Origin: Flammeovirgaceae bacterium
GTDB lineage: Bacteria; Bacteroidota; Bacteroidia; Cytophagales; Cyclobacteriaceae
Direction: 5' to 3'
Length of the DNA: 64,000 nucleotides
NCBI GenBank assembly: GCA_016712035.1
Contig: JADJRT010000006.1
Coordinates: forward strand, 62,001 to 126,000
The notes beneath the pieces were generated by a model, which saw only the letters and a program-made list of their open reading frames with translations, was not told the DNA's origin and searched no databases. The first letter of the stretch is position 1; each line of letters opens with the position of its first letter. Both the position numbers and the translations under genes were made by a program. Positions 18,256 through 26,695 of this stretch are shown in pieces.

Positions 18256-18555
18256 ATGCAACCTGCTGACATGATACCAGCTACTGAATTTTGTGTTCAT
18301 CACAAGATCGAGTTGTCTTTCATTCATTTACTAGAGCAACATGGCATGATTGAGACAGTTGTTATTGATGAGTGTGTATTTTTTCCCTTATCGGAGCTTG
18401 ATCGATTGGAAAAAATAATTCGATTACACTTTGAATTGGATATAAATCTGGAGGGTATTGAAACCATCAATCATTTGCTGCAACGCATTACAAACATGCA
18501 AGAACAAATTGTGAGCCTGTCAAATCGCCTAAAAGCCTGGGAAGGTGACGATTAA
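18256..18555 (+). CDS. cbpM: CbpM-like chaperone modulator
   Basis: 99 residues, MerR-like fold: an N-terminal winged-helix portion (IPATEFCVHHKIELSFIHLLEQHG, shown here only as its key pattern of a helix plus turn) and a C-terminal coiled coil (INHLLQRITNMQEQIVSL). It lacks a DNA-recognition emphasis and matches CbpM, which binds the J-domain of CbpA and blocks its interaction with DnaK. Immediately downstream of the cbpA-like gene, six bases apart, so co-transcribed. Confidence 0.85.
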   Translation: MQPADMIPATEFCVHHKIELSFIHLLEQHGMIETVVIDECVFFPLSELDRLEKIIRLHFELDINLEGIETINHLLQRITNMQEQIVSLSNRLKAWEGDD

Positions 18556-18963
18556 TTTGCATAAGGTCTGAAGTTTACCGGGGTCTTTTGCCATGGTCTG
18601 TGTCCTCACCATAGTCGTTAACTTAAGAATTAAAAGACAATAAGGTTTGCTCAACCTTGTTGGGGTTTTCACAGTCTGCACCCGATCGTTCGGCCTACCA
18701 AAATCGAAAACTGAAATTTGAAAAAGCAATTTTGTATCGAGTTACTACAAACAGGATGGTAATAACTCGGCTGTAACTTTTTTTCTAGCATCGTCTCCCC
18801 ATCGGAACGATGCGGGCTCTAAATCGCCTCATCCTTTTCTTAGCAGAGTCTCCAGCCTCTGGGACTCTGCACAAAGTTACACGGAGTCCTGAAACAAAGA
18901 CTCCCCTTGGAATTATTACCCCTCTCCTCGAGTGCCTCAGACTGACACGAATAGAAAAAATTC
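18556..18963. repeat. Intergenic region with one R1 copy and a short hairpin
   Basis: R1 lies at 18835-18914, preceded by the hairpin GCATCGT / ACGATGC (18788-18813). The first 230 bases hold no gene or repeat that I recognise. Confidence 0.7.
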
Positions 18964-19322
18964 TCACCCCTTGCGCACAAAGATGGACTTGAGGGCCATC
19001 GCCCCAAAGCCTTCTATCTTGCAATCTATATTATGATCACCGCTGGTAAGCTTGATGTTCTTTACTTTAGTGCCGGCCTTTATGGCTTTTGAAGCACCCT
19101 TTACCGGTAGATCTTTAATGAGCACCACGGTGTCGCCATCTTGCAGCACGATTCCGTTGGCATCCTTCACTACCATTGAGTCTGCTTGATCAGCAACCGG
19201 CTCGGTGGCTTCAATGAGTTGGTCTGGCGTCCACCATGGCCACATTCAGGGCACATCATGGAAGTGCCGGTAGGATATCCATACAACGATTTACATTTTG
19301 GGCATCCGGTTGAGTCAGCCAT
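18964..19322 (-). CDS. yjdM: PhnA/YjdM family zinc-ribbon protein, one frameshift
   Basis: The uninterrupted frame (18964-19245) lacks its N-terminus. Reading on in another frame gives ATG at 19322 and the typical start MADSTGCPKCKSLYGY, then MMCPECGH. The two CPxC pairs form the zinc ribbon, and the frame must shift by one base near 19235. The C-terminal PhnA domain is complete: KDANGIVLQDGDTVVLIKDL, VKGASKAIKAGTKVKNI and the closing GFGAMALKSIFVRK. Despite its old name (alkylphosphonate uptake), the family's true role is uncertain. Full length about 119 residues. Confidence 0.88.
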
Positions 19323-19708
19323 GAGTTTTTTTGGCAAAAGTAACCATTAAGTTGGTAAGGGAAAGGACCCAAACCAGTGAACCAAGCCAAATATTGAAGT
19401 AGCGAATTCCACAACCAACTTTAACTTCAAGTGTTAAAATCTCTCTTGCCTTCGTTTGTGTTCTTCACCAACAAACTTGTGCACAGGGAACGTGTTGGTG
19501 AAGAACATTACCTGATAATTTCAGCTATTGCAACAGCATATAAAACCCGGCTCCACAGATAATTTTTGATCCCTTTGTGAAAATCTTTGTGTCTTTGAGC
19601 TTGGCGATTTAAATTCCAAAAGGATTTCCCTATATTCGTCTTATAGCAAGTCACGCTTAGCCGACTGATGCATCTGTGGGCAATTGCAATAGAAATTAAC
19701 CAGACCCT
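19323..19708. repeat. Intergenic region with R2-type hairpins
   Basis: R2-like hairpins lie at 19451-19508: one in reverse orientation (TTTGTGTTCTTCACCAACAAA), then CGTGTTGGTGAAGAACA. Otherwise no gene. A weak -7-like TATATTCG occurs at 19631-19638, 71 bases ahead of the next gene. Confidence 0.6.
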
Positions 19709-20467
19709 ATGGAAAAGAAATGTTTTGTTATTATGTCAACAACCGATCCTGACGGCTATGCACAAGGACACTTCGGTAGAGTATATCAATATATAATTGT
19801 ACCTGCCTGTAAGGCTGCCGGGTTTATTGCCGTAAGAGCCGATGACCCCACAGCAAACGACACGGCCATGGACATTCTAAGAACTATGATCGATAGCGAT
19901 ATGGTCATCTGCGATATAAGTTCCAAAAACGCTAATGCCCTTTATGCCTTTGCCATCCGCCAGTCCTTAAATCTTCCTGTTACTTTACTAAAAGATGTTA
20001 AGACTAACATTGGTTTTAATATGCAGGAATTTGATCACGTTGAGTATGACGATTCGCTTCGCATCGATACCGTGCAAATGGAAACGGAAACATTGGGTAA
20101 CACCCTGAAGAGAACGTTTGCCAATAAAGCAGCCAATTCATTACTCAGTAAGTTGGATATTGGGTCGGCCCAATCTACAGATACCACCGATACCTCGGAT
20201 ACATTTGCACAAGAGGAAACTAAAAAGGAAAGTCACATACCCGTCATTTCTCCACTTCCCGACTATGTTGGCGATCCTATTACGCAACCCGGAGAAATTG
20301 ATAAACTAAAAGTAGGGGATTCCATTTTTCATATGAATTATGGCAAGGGCGAGATAGCCAATATAAAAAAACTGGGAAAAGATAAAATGGCTGAGTTTCA
20401 GTTTGAGTCTGGATCAAAAATGTTGATGCTGATGACTTCCGGAGTGTTGAGAAAAATTAAAGGATAG
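19709..20467 (+). CDS. TIR/nucleoside-deoxyribosyltransferase-like protein with CarD/UvrD-tail-like C-terminus
   Basis: 252 residues, two parts. Residues 1-140 show the KCFVIMS start, an F-x-x-V-Y-x-x-I-x-P helix, RADDPTAN, then a helix and strand SDMVICDISSKNANALYAFA, and LPVTLLKD. This is the FVIMP-type alpha/beta domain related to TIR and nucleoside deoxyribosyltransferase folds, in which a conserved acidic residue near this helix acts in NAD or nucleoside cleavage. A Ser/Thr/Asp-rich linker follows (about 152-190). Residues 198-252 (LKVGDSIFHMNYGKGEIANI, then ESGSKMLMLM) look like the small beta-barrel found at the C-termini of UvrD/PcrA-type helicases and in CarD, which binds RNA polymerase. 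The fusion is unusual. Enzyme activity is not proven; single-gene context between repeats. Confidence 0.6.
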   Translation: MEKKCFVIMSTTDPDGYAQGHFGRVYQYIIVPACKAAGFIAVRADDPTANDTAMDILRTMIDSDMVICDISSKNANALYAFAIRQSLNLPVTLLKDVKTNIGFNMQEFDHVEYDDSLRIDTVQMETETLGNTLKRTFANKAANSLLSKLDIGSAQSTDTTDTSDTFAQEETKKESHIPVISPLPDYVGDPITQPGEIDKLKVGDSIFHMNYGKGEIANIKKLGKDKMAEFQFESGSKMLMLMTSGVLRKIKG

Positions 20468-20478
20468 GTGTCCTCATT

Positions 20479-20760
20479 CGGCTGTTGCCTGCTTGATGAC
20501 GAATGCTCACCACCCATCAAGTAGCTTAGCAGAGTCACAGTCTCGGATACTCTTCTCTTAGCTGTTGCGCAGCGTAATGCAATAGTGAATCCATTAACAA
20601 TTACACTTCACTACACCATACTATCATGCGCCACCCTCTCCCAGGGAGAGGGGCAGGGGTGAGAGATTTTAATCACTTTCTCAGCAGAGTCTCCCGCCTC
20701 GGGGACTCTGCGCCTTGCTGTTACGCGGAGTCCTGAAAACAGAGACTTCGCTGAGAATTA
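20479..20760. repeat. Composite repeat R6 copy 1 (unique block, R4, R1)
   Basis: Recurs at 22540-22820 in the same order: a block of about 150 bp starting CGGCTGTTGCCTGCTTGAT, then R4 (20632-20670), then R1 (20677-20759). The block itself contains a decayed R1 start (GCAGAGTCACAGTCTCGG). Fills the gap before the GlcG-like gene. Confidence 0.85.
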
Positions 20761-20841
20761 AGTCAAAGACTAATTTTCCATTTTGGAACTGCAGTGCGCT
20801 GGCCTGAACGGAAGTCAATTGTTACCTTGTGTTAAAATAAT

Positions 20842-21258
20842 ATGACTATGCAAACAATAGGAAGAGTAAGTTCATCCGAAGCAACCCAATTAATAGAGCA
20901 TGTAGTAAAGGATGCGAAAGCTAGCAACAAAGCTATAGTGGTGGCGGTAGCAGGACCCGAAGGCGAATTGATTGCTTTTCTCAGAATGGATGGAGTTAAT
21001 GCTGCTTCCGGAATAATTGCACCCAACAAAGCATACACCGCTGCACGCGAGCGAAAATACACGCGAGAGCTTGGCCAGAAGATGCGCGAGAAAAACACAT
21101 CGCCAGCGTATTGGGGTGATGACCGCATAACGGGTTTTGGCGGTGGCGTTCCCATCGTTCAGAATGAAATGGTAATTGGAGGTATAGGTGTGAGTGGATT
21201 ATCGTCTGTTGAAGATGAAGAGTTGGCAGAGGCCGCTATCAAATTTGTTTTCAGCTAA
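20842..21258 (+). CDS. GlcG/HbpS family heme-binding-like protein
   Basis: 138 residues, the full family length. Pattern: SSSEATQLIEHVVKDAKA helix, IVVAVAGPEGELIAFLRMDG, NKAYTAARERK, and the glycine-rich GFGGGVPIVQNEMVIGGIGVSG, all characteristic of the GlcG/HbpS fold. Members bind heme or oligomerise around small ligands; some are encoded with glycolate oxidase and some act as extracellular redox sensors. No signal peptide, so cytosolic here. Two ATGs lie close together (20842 and 20848); the first is taken. No partner gene in the same unit. Confidence 0.85.
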   Translation: MTMQTIGRVSSSEATQLIEHVVKDAKASNKAIVVAVAGPEGELIAFLRMDGVNAASGIIAPNKAYTAARERKYTRELGQKMREKNTSPAYWGDDRITGFGGGVPIVQNEMVIGGIGVSGLSSVEDEELAEAAIKFVFS

Positions 21259-21402
21259 CCGGTAAAGTTTCTTGATGTGGGTGGTGGAGAGTACTCTCTT
21301 GCCTTAGTTGGTGTTCTTCACCAACTAACTTGTGTGCACTGTGCAGAGCGCATTGGTGAAGAACAACAGCCACGTCATCCGCCACGAAATAGTTATCAGT
21401 AC
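21259..21402. repeat. R2-type hairpins in intergenic region
   Basis: A reverse R2 (TTGGTGTTCTTCACCAA, from about 21308) and a partial forward copy (ATTGGTGAAGAACAA, 21352-21366). Confidence 0.65.
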
Positions 21403-21436
21403 TTTGAATAAAAGATTAACTAAACCTTTATTTTTG
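21403..21436 (+). promoter_or_regulatory. Bacteroidota-type promoter of the membrane protein at 21468
   Basis: TTTG at 21403-21406, 22 bases, then the perfect -7 element TATTTTTG at 21429-21436, which is 31 bases ahead of the ATG. Spacing is at the long end of the accepted range. Confidence 0.45.
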
Positions 21437-21467
21437 GGACGCAAATTTCATTTTACGATTATACTCC

Positions 21468-22152
21468 ATGGCAAAAATCATTCGCAACACCTACCCTAAA
21501 CAAATAAGTTTCGGACTTCTTCTCCTTGTTTTTTTAATCGTGGCTTTTTTAGCACACCGCATATTTGAGGTACATCCCAACTTAAATGAAGGCAAGAATA
21601 CTTACTACGGAGCCTTACTGGTGAGTGCTGCTGTGGTGATCATGATGCTGGTGCTTTGGGAGGAATTTTTGTTTCCCATTCATGTCAAACTGGATGGAGA
21701 AGAAGTCGTTTTCCGTAATCACCGCTCGAAATTGAAAAAGCAGGCACTGATCTTCTGCCTTATCCCGATTATTTTTGTGGTAGTCTATAATTTGTACGCA
21801 GTCAATCTTCTTGGCTTTATTATCTGGGCTGGCATTTGTATCATTTCACCCATAGCGGGGAAGTTGATTTCGGGCATCAAGAACTACAATGACTTTCTGA
21901 AGCTTACAGACGATACCATCGAATACAAGAACAACGAGAAGGAAGGCGTTTATGAATTGAAGAATGGCGCAAATAGTTCTGATTAAGGACGAAGAAAATT
22001 TCTGCATAAGATACAATTGATTCTAACCAACAACCAACCCGTATTGATAGACCTGGATGAGATGGAGATCGAAGACTTCTACGTTTCCATTGATGAATAC
22101 CTCAACAAGCATTATAAAATGTTGGTGAAGGAAGCACCCGCTGCCGTGTAAC
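21468..22152 (+). CDS. Integral membrane protein of unknown function, frame broken near its C-terminus
   Basis: Starts at ATG 21468 with four probable membrane segments (residues about 12-28, 45-62, 102-118, 120-136). The first frame stops at 21986. Coding sense continues after breaks near 21965 and 22000: AQIVLIKDEENF in one frame, then HKIQLILTNNQPVLID and a stretch ending VKEAPAAV at 22152. The real protein is therefore about 228 residues with a cytosolic, acidic C-terminal domain. I do not recognise the family. It has a clear promoter of its own and is probably monocistronic. Confidence 0.6.
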
Positions 22153-22539
22153 CGGCATACATGTACAGACCATCACAATGTTTCCTTGCCCCTTGCCTTC
22201 GTTGGTGTTCTTCACCAACGAATTTGTTTGTTTGCAAGTAACGTGTTGTTGATTTACTTTCTTAGCAAAGTCTCCAGCCTCTTGGCCCTGCGCCTTCACA
22301 ATTACGTGGAGTCTTAAAACTTACCTTTGTTGGTGTTCTTCACCAACAAATTTGAGACCCGCAACCATATCAGACTACATCTGCTACCAAGTCAAAAATA
22401 AACTCCCACCATGTGATGCGTGAACTCCTATGCCGTCACTGATTTTCTTCACAGATTGCAGAAGTAATGCATTGGTGAAGAACACCAACACGGGGAGGAG
22501 CGGTTTTAAGATGTTTGGTCAGGCGAACAACCATAACAA
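22153..22539. repeat. Intergenic cluster of R2, R1 and decayed 44-bp unit
   Basis: Reverse R2 hairpins at 22198-22225 and 22326-22352, a truncated R1 at 22257-22320, a decayed relative of the 44-bp tandem unit at about 22361-22440 (CCACCATGTGATGCGTGAAC), an R2 at 22470-22498 and a decayed R3 at 22508-22540. Confidence 0.75.
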
Positions 22540-22880
22540 CGGCTGTTGCCTGCTTGATTGACGAATGCTCACCACTTCATCAAGTAGCTTAGCAGAGTCA
22601 CAGTCTCGGATACTCTTCTCTTAGCTGTTGCGCAGAGTAATGCAATAGTGAATCCATTAACAATTAAACTTCACTACACCATACTATCATGCGCCACCCC
22701 TCTCTCCGGGGAGAGGGGCAGGGGTGAGGGATTTACTCTCTTAGCAAAGTCTCCAGCCTCTCGGACCTGCGCCTTCACAATTACGCGGAGTCCTGAAAAC
22801 AGAGACTCCGCTGAGAATTAAGCTTAACTACACTCACTCCATTGTAATGCGCCACCCTCTCTTTGGGGAGAGGGACACGG
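22540..22880. repeat. Composite repeat R6 copy 2 plus an extra R4-like hairpin
   Basis: Same order as 20479-20760: block, R4 (22694-22733), R1 (22736-22819). A further partial R4 (22852-22875) follows, next to the end of the exporter gene. This is the rightmost member of any of these families that I see in the window. Confidence 0.85.
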
Positions 22881-22887
22881 TTCCTTA

Positions 22888-23941
22888 TTAAGCTTTTATT
22901 TCAGTATCGGTATTAATCCAGCCAACAAACAATTTATAGCCGATAGACAAAATGATGGCACCGGTGAACATGCCGATAAAGCCAGAGAAAATGAAGCCGC
23001 CTATCACACCAATAAATATTACCAACATGGGCACGGCAGCACCCTTACCTAACAGGATGGGTTTTAAAACATTGTCCGACAACCCCGCAATAACCAAAAC
23101 AATGGTCCAGATGATTGCCGCATTCAGGTTGTGGGATGCAAACAAATAAATGATGATGGGAAGCGTAATAAAGATAACGGGTATTTGCAATATGGCGAGA
23201 ATAAAAACCAGGAAAGCCCAGATGCCGGCATAGGGAACACCCGCCAACAAAAATATGAGCCCATGCAAAAGAGCCAGTAAGAAAGCTACACCGAGTATGC
23301 CCTTAACAACACTGGCAACAGTCTGGAGAGTTATATCCGCAAATTCATCCCCTCGGTCGCCTGCCAGTTTTCTGAAAAATTTACGAATGGATTCTCCTAC
23401 ACCACCGACTACCAACAGTATACCCGCAATGAACAACGATATAATGATTTGTCCGATACCGCTTATAGCATTTGCAATTCCTGCCAATAATTTTTTTCCC
23501 AAGTCAAGAAGCTGGTCTTGATACTTGACTACGGTTTGTTCCAGATTTTGAGAAGAGGCTAGCCAGATGCTGTAAATTTTATCTCCAACCACCGGCCAGT
23601 CTTTTACCTTCTCGGCAGGTGGCGGAATAACCAACGTTCCGCTTTCGTAGCTTACTTTGAGCTCTTTAACCTCCTGAAATAATTGATTGATCAATAATCC
23701 TGATGGCAAAATAACGATGACGATGAAGGAAAAAATGATCAGGATGGAAGCGAATTTTGCCCCGAGTTTCTTTGCTACACTTTTTGTGCAATGGAAAAAT
23801 GGCCATGGCCAGCACAATACTCCAAAGCATAATGTTGAGAAAGGGATACATGATCATCAAACACCAGGCTACTATAAAGATGACGATAAACAACCTGATG
23901 GTGATATCGTAGATTCCTTGATTTGATTTATCGGTATTCAT
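22888..23941 (-). CDS. AI-2E/PerM-type membrane transporter, one frameshift
   Basis: Pieces 23666-23941 and 22888-23817 join near 23800 to give about 350 residues. The N-terminal part has two membrane segments (LFIVIFIVAWCLMIMYPF and the following NIMLWSIVLAMAIFPL). A soluble loop (PPPAEKVKDWPVVGDKIYSI) precedes at least five further segments, including the family's GVPYAGIWAFLVFILAILQ and DNVLKPILLGKG motifs and a C-terminal GGFIFSGFIGMFTGAIIL. The family (TqsA, YdiK, PerM and Na+/H+ exchangers) moves small molecules or ions; the substrate is unknown here. The DNVLKP motif makes the family assignment firm. Confidence 0.9.
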
Positions 23942-24177
23942 ATACTTCAGTTTTATGTTTTCAAATTAATGCGTTGCCTGTCTAGTCTTTTTGAATTTTC
24001 TAAATCCAACTCCGAAATTTAATCCAACTTACGGGGGCAGACTTATTCCTGTTAATAGTTAAAGAGTTTTCAGTTAATCATCCCATTAAAATCCCCACAA
24101 GGTAAATAATAAGCCTATGGAAGACATTAGCTTTAATCGTCAATTTTTGAATAGATTTAATTAAATATTTTAATCGA

Positions 24178-26520
24178 ATGGCAAAATTTCTACGCGCTAC
24201 TAACCTGCAACGGTTCCTTTTCACTGGAATTGGAATATTGCTGGGGGTTCTTTCTTTGCTTACTCCGTTTTGGGAAGTTGCCGAACCGGCATCGTATGTA
24301 GGGGGGCTACTCGTTTGGGCCGCAGTACTCGAGATTTTACATGGATTCAAACGCGCAGAAAATCAAGCGCGGTTTTCCGCCTGGATCAGTGGAGCAATTA
24401 CATTGGTTATTGGAGTCCTGATGATCAATGCGCTATTGTTTCAACATGATGCGCTGATCAATTTCATACTATTTCTATTCTTGTTCGATGCTGCCCGTTA
24501 TGTCTATCTCTTTTTTAAAAGCAAGCGTAAAGGAATACCTGGCTGGCGCGATCTTCTGCCCGGAATAGGAAATATTCTTGTGGTAGCAATCATCGTGTTA
24601 TTTAAAGGTAAAGGGTTGGAGTGGGTTGTCTCACTCTGTGGCGCGCTACGCATTTTTGGTATGATCTATCAACTGTTTACGGCACGCTTAGGAACTTCCC
24701 AAAATATAGCGGAAGACATAATTGAAAACCTGGGACTAAAAGGAAATACAGAACTGGAGACCCTTGCAAAAAAGCTGGATAAAGAAAATCAACAAAGTAT
24801 TTCGGTTGATAAGGGTTGGATCATTACGTTCCTGTTGGTTTTATTTTTTGTTCACCTCGGCCGCATGGGATTCGATCAATCCAAAATTAAAATTTTATCA
24901 CCCTTGGTGGCGGTAATCGGAGATATGGTGATTGCATTAATCGTTGCTTTTGGAGTGATTGCTCCATTCCGTACCCTGGTCAGAGGAGTCACAGGTTTGT
25001 TCATACGAAGTTTATGGAAATGGGTTCAGAAAGTTCCTGAGCAAGAAAGAAGATTCTTCAGTCTGCGTACCCTGGCCACCGCGTGGCTCACACGAGAGTT
25101 GGGTGTATCCATCAGCTTGCGCAAATCAGGTTATACTTTAGTGAACGCATTTCGAAGTGGTTTGAAGATTGGACTCCCATTCGCTGCCTTGCTGGCAGCG
25201 ATAATACCTGTGCTTGGTATGAGTTGGTATTTCGATACAGAAAACTGGGCGTCCGGGGTGTGGGATGGTTATGCTTCTTCGCGAACAGAAGTATGGCGCG
25301 AGGCAATGACTACCGCCACGGGCGAGAAAGTTGGTGCTAATGCATTTCGTTTACATCCTAATGGAGTTACGGATACTACTGATTTTTCATTTGTTGTGAT
25401 TGGCGATCCGGGTGAAGGGGATGCTTCGCAACTGGTTTTGAAAGATCAGATTCTGGAAGTGTCCAATAAACCAGAAGTAAAATTCGTGGTAGTCTCGTCC
25501 GACATTGTATATCCCTCCGGAGCCATGCACGACTATGAGCGTAAATTTTTTATGCCCTTTAAAGGAGTAAAAAAACCAATCTATGCCATCCCCGGCAATC
25601 ACGACTGGTACGATGCTTTGGAAGGATTTGCAGCTACATTTTACACTCCGGAAGCAGCAAAGTTGGCTATCAAAGCCCGTGTGAATAGCGACTTGAAATT
25701 AACTACCACCACAGACAAAACTATTGACAGGTTAATCACACAAGCAGCCTTTCTGCGGAAAGAATACCAATTGCCGGTTGGGTTTCAAACGGCTCCATTC
25801 TTTCAGGTATCCAATGATTATTTTGTATTTCTTACAATTGATACCGGTGTATTAAGACGTGTAGACGATCTGCAGCTCGCGTGGATCAAGGCAGTACTTG
25901 AAGCTTCGAAAGGAAAATATGTAATGGCTGTGTTAGGTCATCCCTTCTACGCCATTGGCGAATACCAGGGAAATATGAATCCGGATTTCAGAGCCCTTCA
26001 CGAACTACTTCGCGAGTATAAAGTTCCAATAATTATGGCTGGTGATACGCACGATCTGGAATACTACAAAGAACCTCCTCAAAACAACGATAATCATACC
26101 ATGTATCATTTTGTAAATGGTGGGGGTGGCGCCTATCTGAGCATGGGCGCAGCGATGGCTCCTGCCGACAGCCGGCCAACAGCAGACTGGGCAAATTATC
26201 CTGCGCGAGAACCTTTAATTAAAAAAATTGATTCACTCACACCAGCCTGGAAATATCCTGCCTGGATATGGTTGAAGAAGTATAATGGCTATCCATTCTC
26301 GGCTGAGTGGCTTTCTGCTGCCTTTGATTACAACCAGGCTCCCTTCTTTCAAAGCTTCATGGAAATAAAAGTTGAGCGATCCCATAACAGAATCAGGCTT
26401 ATTCCTTACGGGATACACGGGCAACTGCGTTGGCGTGATTTTGAATATGGAGGATCGGGTAAACCAACTTCCGAAAAAGAGGATAACTTAGCAGAGTGGG
26501 TCCTTCCGATGAACCCTTAA
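24178..26520 (+). CDS. Membrane-anchored calcineurin-like metallophosphoesterase with HdeD-like N-terminus
   Basis: 780 residues. The first about 160 residues hold five or six membrane segments resembling HdeD/DUF308 (TGIGILLGVLSLLTPFWE start). More membrane segments follow at about 220-280 and 330-350. The phosphoesterase domain runs from about 400 to 660, with motifs in order: VIGDPGEGD (metal Asp at about 409), SSDIVYPSG (Ser where most members have Gly before Asp), PGNHDWYD (about 472), AVLGHPFYAIGE and AGDTHDLEYY (about 621). The active site is probably periplasmic. The substrate is unknown. Fusion of an HdeD-like module to a phosphoesterase is uncommon. No operon partner is visible. Confidence 0.85.
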   Translation: MAKFLRATNLQRFLFTGIGILLGVLSLLTPFWEVAEPASYVGGLLVWAAVLEILHGFKRAENQARFSAWISGAITLVIGVLMINALLFQHDALINFILFLFLFDAARYVYLFFKSKRKGIPGWRDLLPGIGNILVVAIIVLFKGKGLEWVVSLCGALRIFGMIYQLFTARLGTSQNIAEDIIENLGLKGNTELETLAKKLDKENQQSISVDKGWIITFLLVLFFVHLGRMGFDQSKIKILSPLVAVIGDMVIALIVAFGVIAPFRTLVRGVTGLFIRSLWKWVQKVPEQERRFFSLRTLATAWLTRELGVSISLRKSGYTLVNAFRSGLKIGLPFAALLAAIIPVLGMSWYFDTENWASGVWDGYASSRTEVWREAMTTATGEKVGANAFRLHPNGVTDTTDFSFVVIGDPGEGDASQLVLKDQILEVSNKPEVKFVVVSSDIVYPSGAMHDYERKFFMPFKGVKKPIYAIPGNHDWYDALEGFAATFYTPEAAKLAIKARVNSDLKLTTTTDKTIDRLITQAAFLRKEYQLPVGFQTAPFFQVSNDYFVFLTIDTGVLRRVDDLQLAWIKAVLEASKGKYVMAVLGHPFYAIGEYQGNMNPDFRALHELLREYKVPIIMAGDTHDLEYYKEPPQNNDNHTMYHFVNGGGGAYLSMGAAMAPADSRPTADWANYPAREPLIKKIDSLTPAWKYPAWIWLKKYNGYPFSAEWLSAAFDYNQAPFFQSFMEIKVERSHNRIRLIPYGIHGQLRWRDFEYGGSGKPTSEKEDNLAEWVLPMNP

Positions 26521-26695
26521 TAGGAAATAATTTCTCCGCTAAACTATAGGGTTATCAATTTATTTTTTGAAACAGAATTCATTCTTTAAAGGCGAAACAC
26601 AGGATGAAAATAATGATTTGACTAATAGAATACTGTAATGTATTTTTAAAGAAATACTATCTCTACTTATCCTAATCTACTGAATCGGTGACGGA

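Noticed and set aside
5922..22880. Insertion sequences as the source of the repeats
   Set aside because: No transposase gene or IS-sized element is present; all repeat units are short and non-coding.
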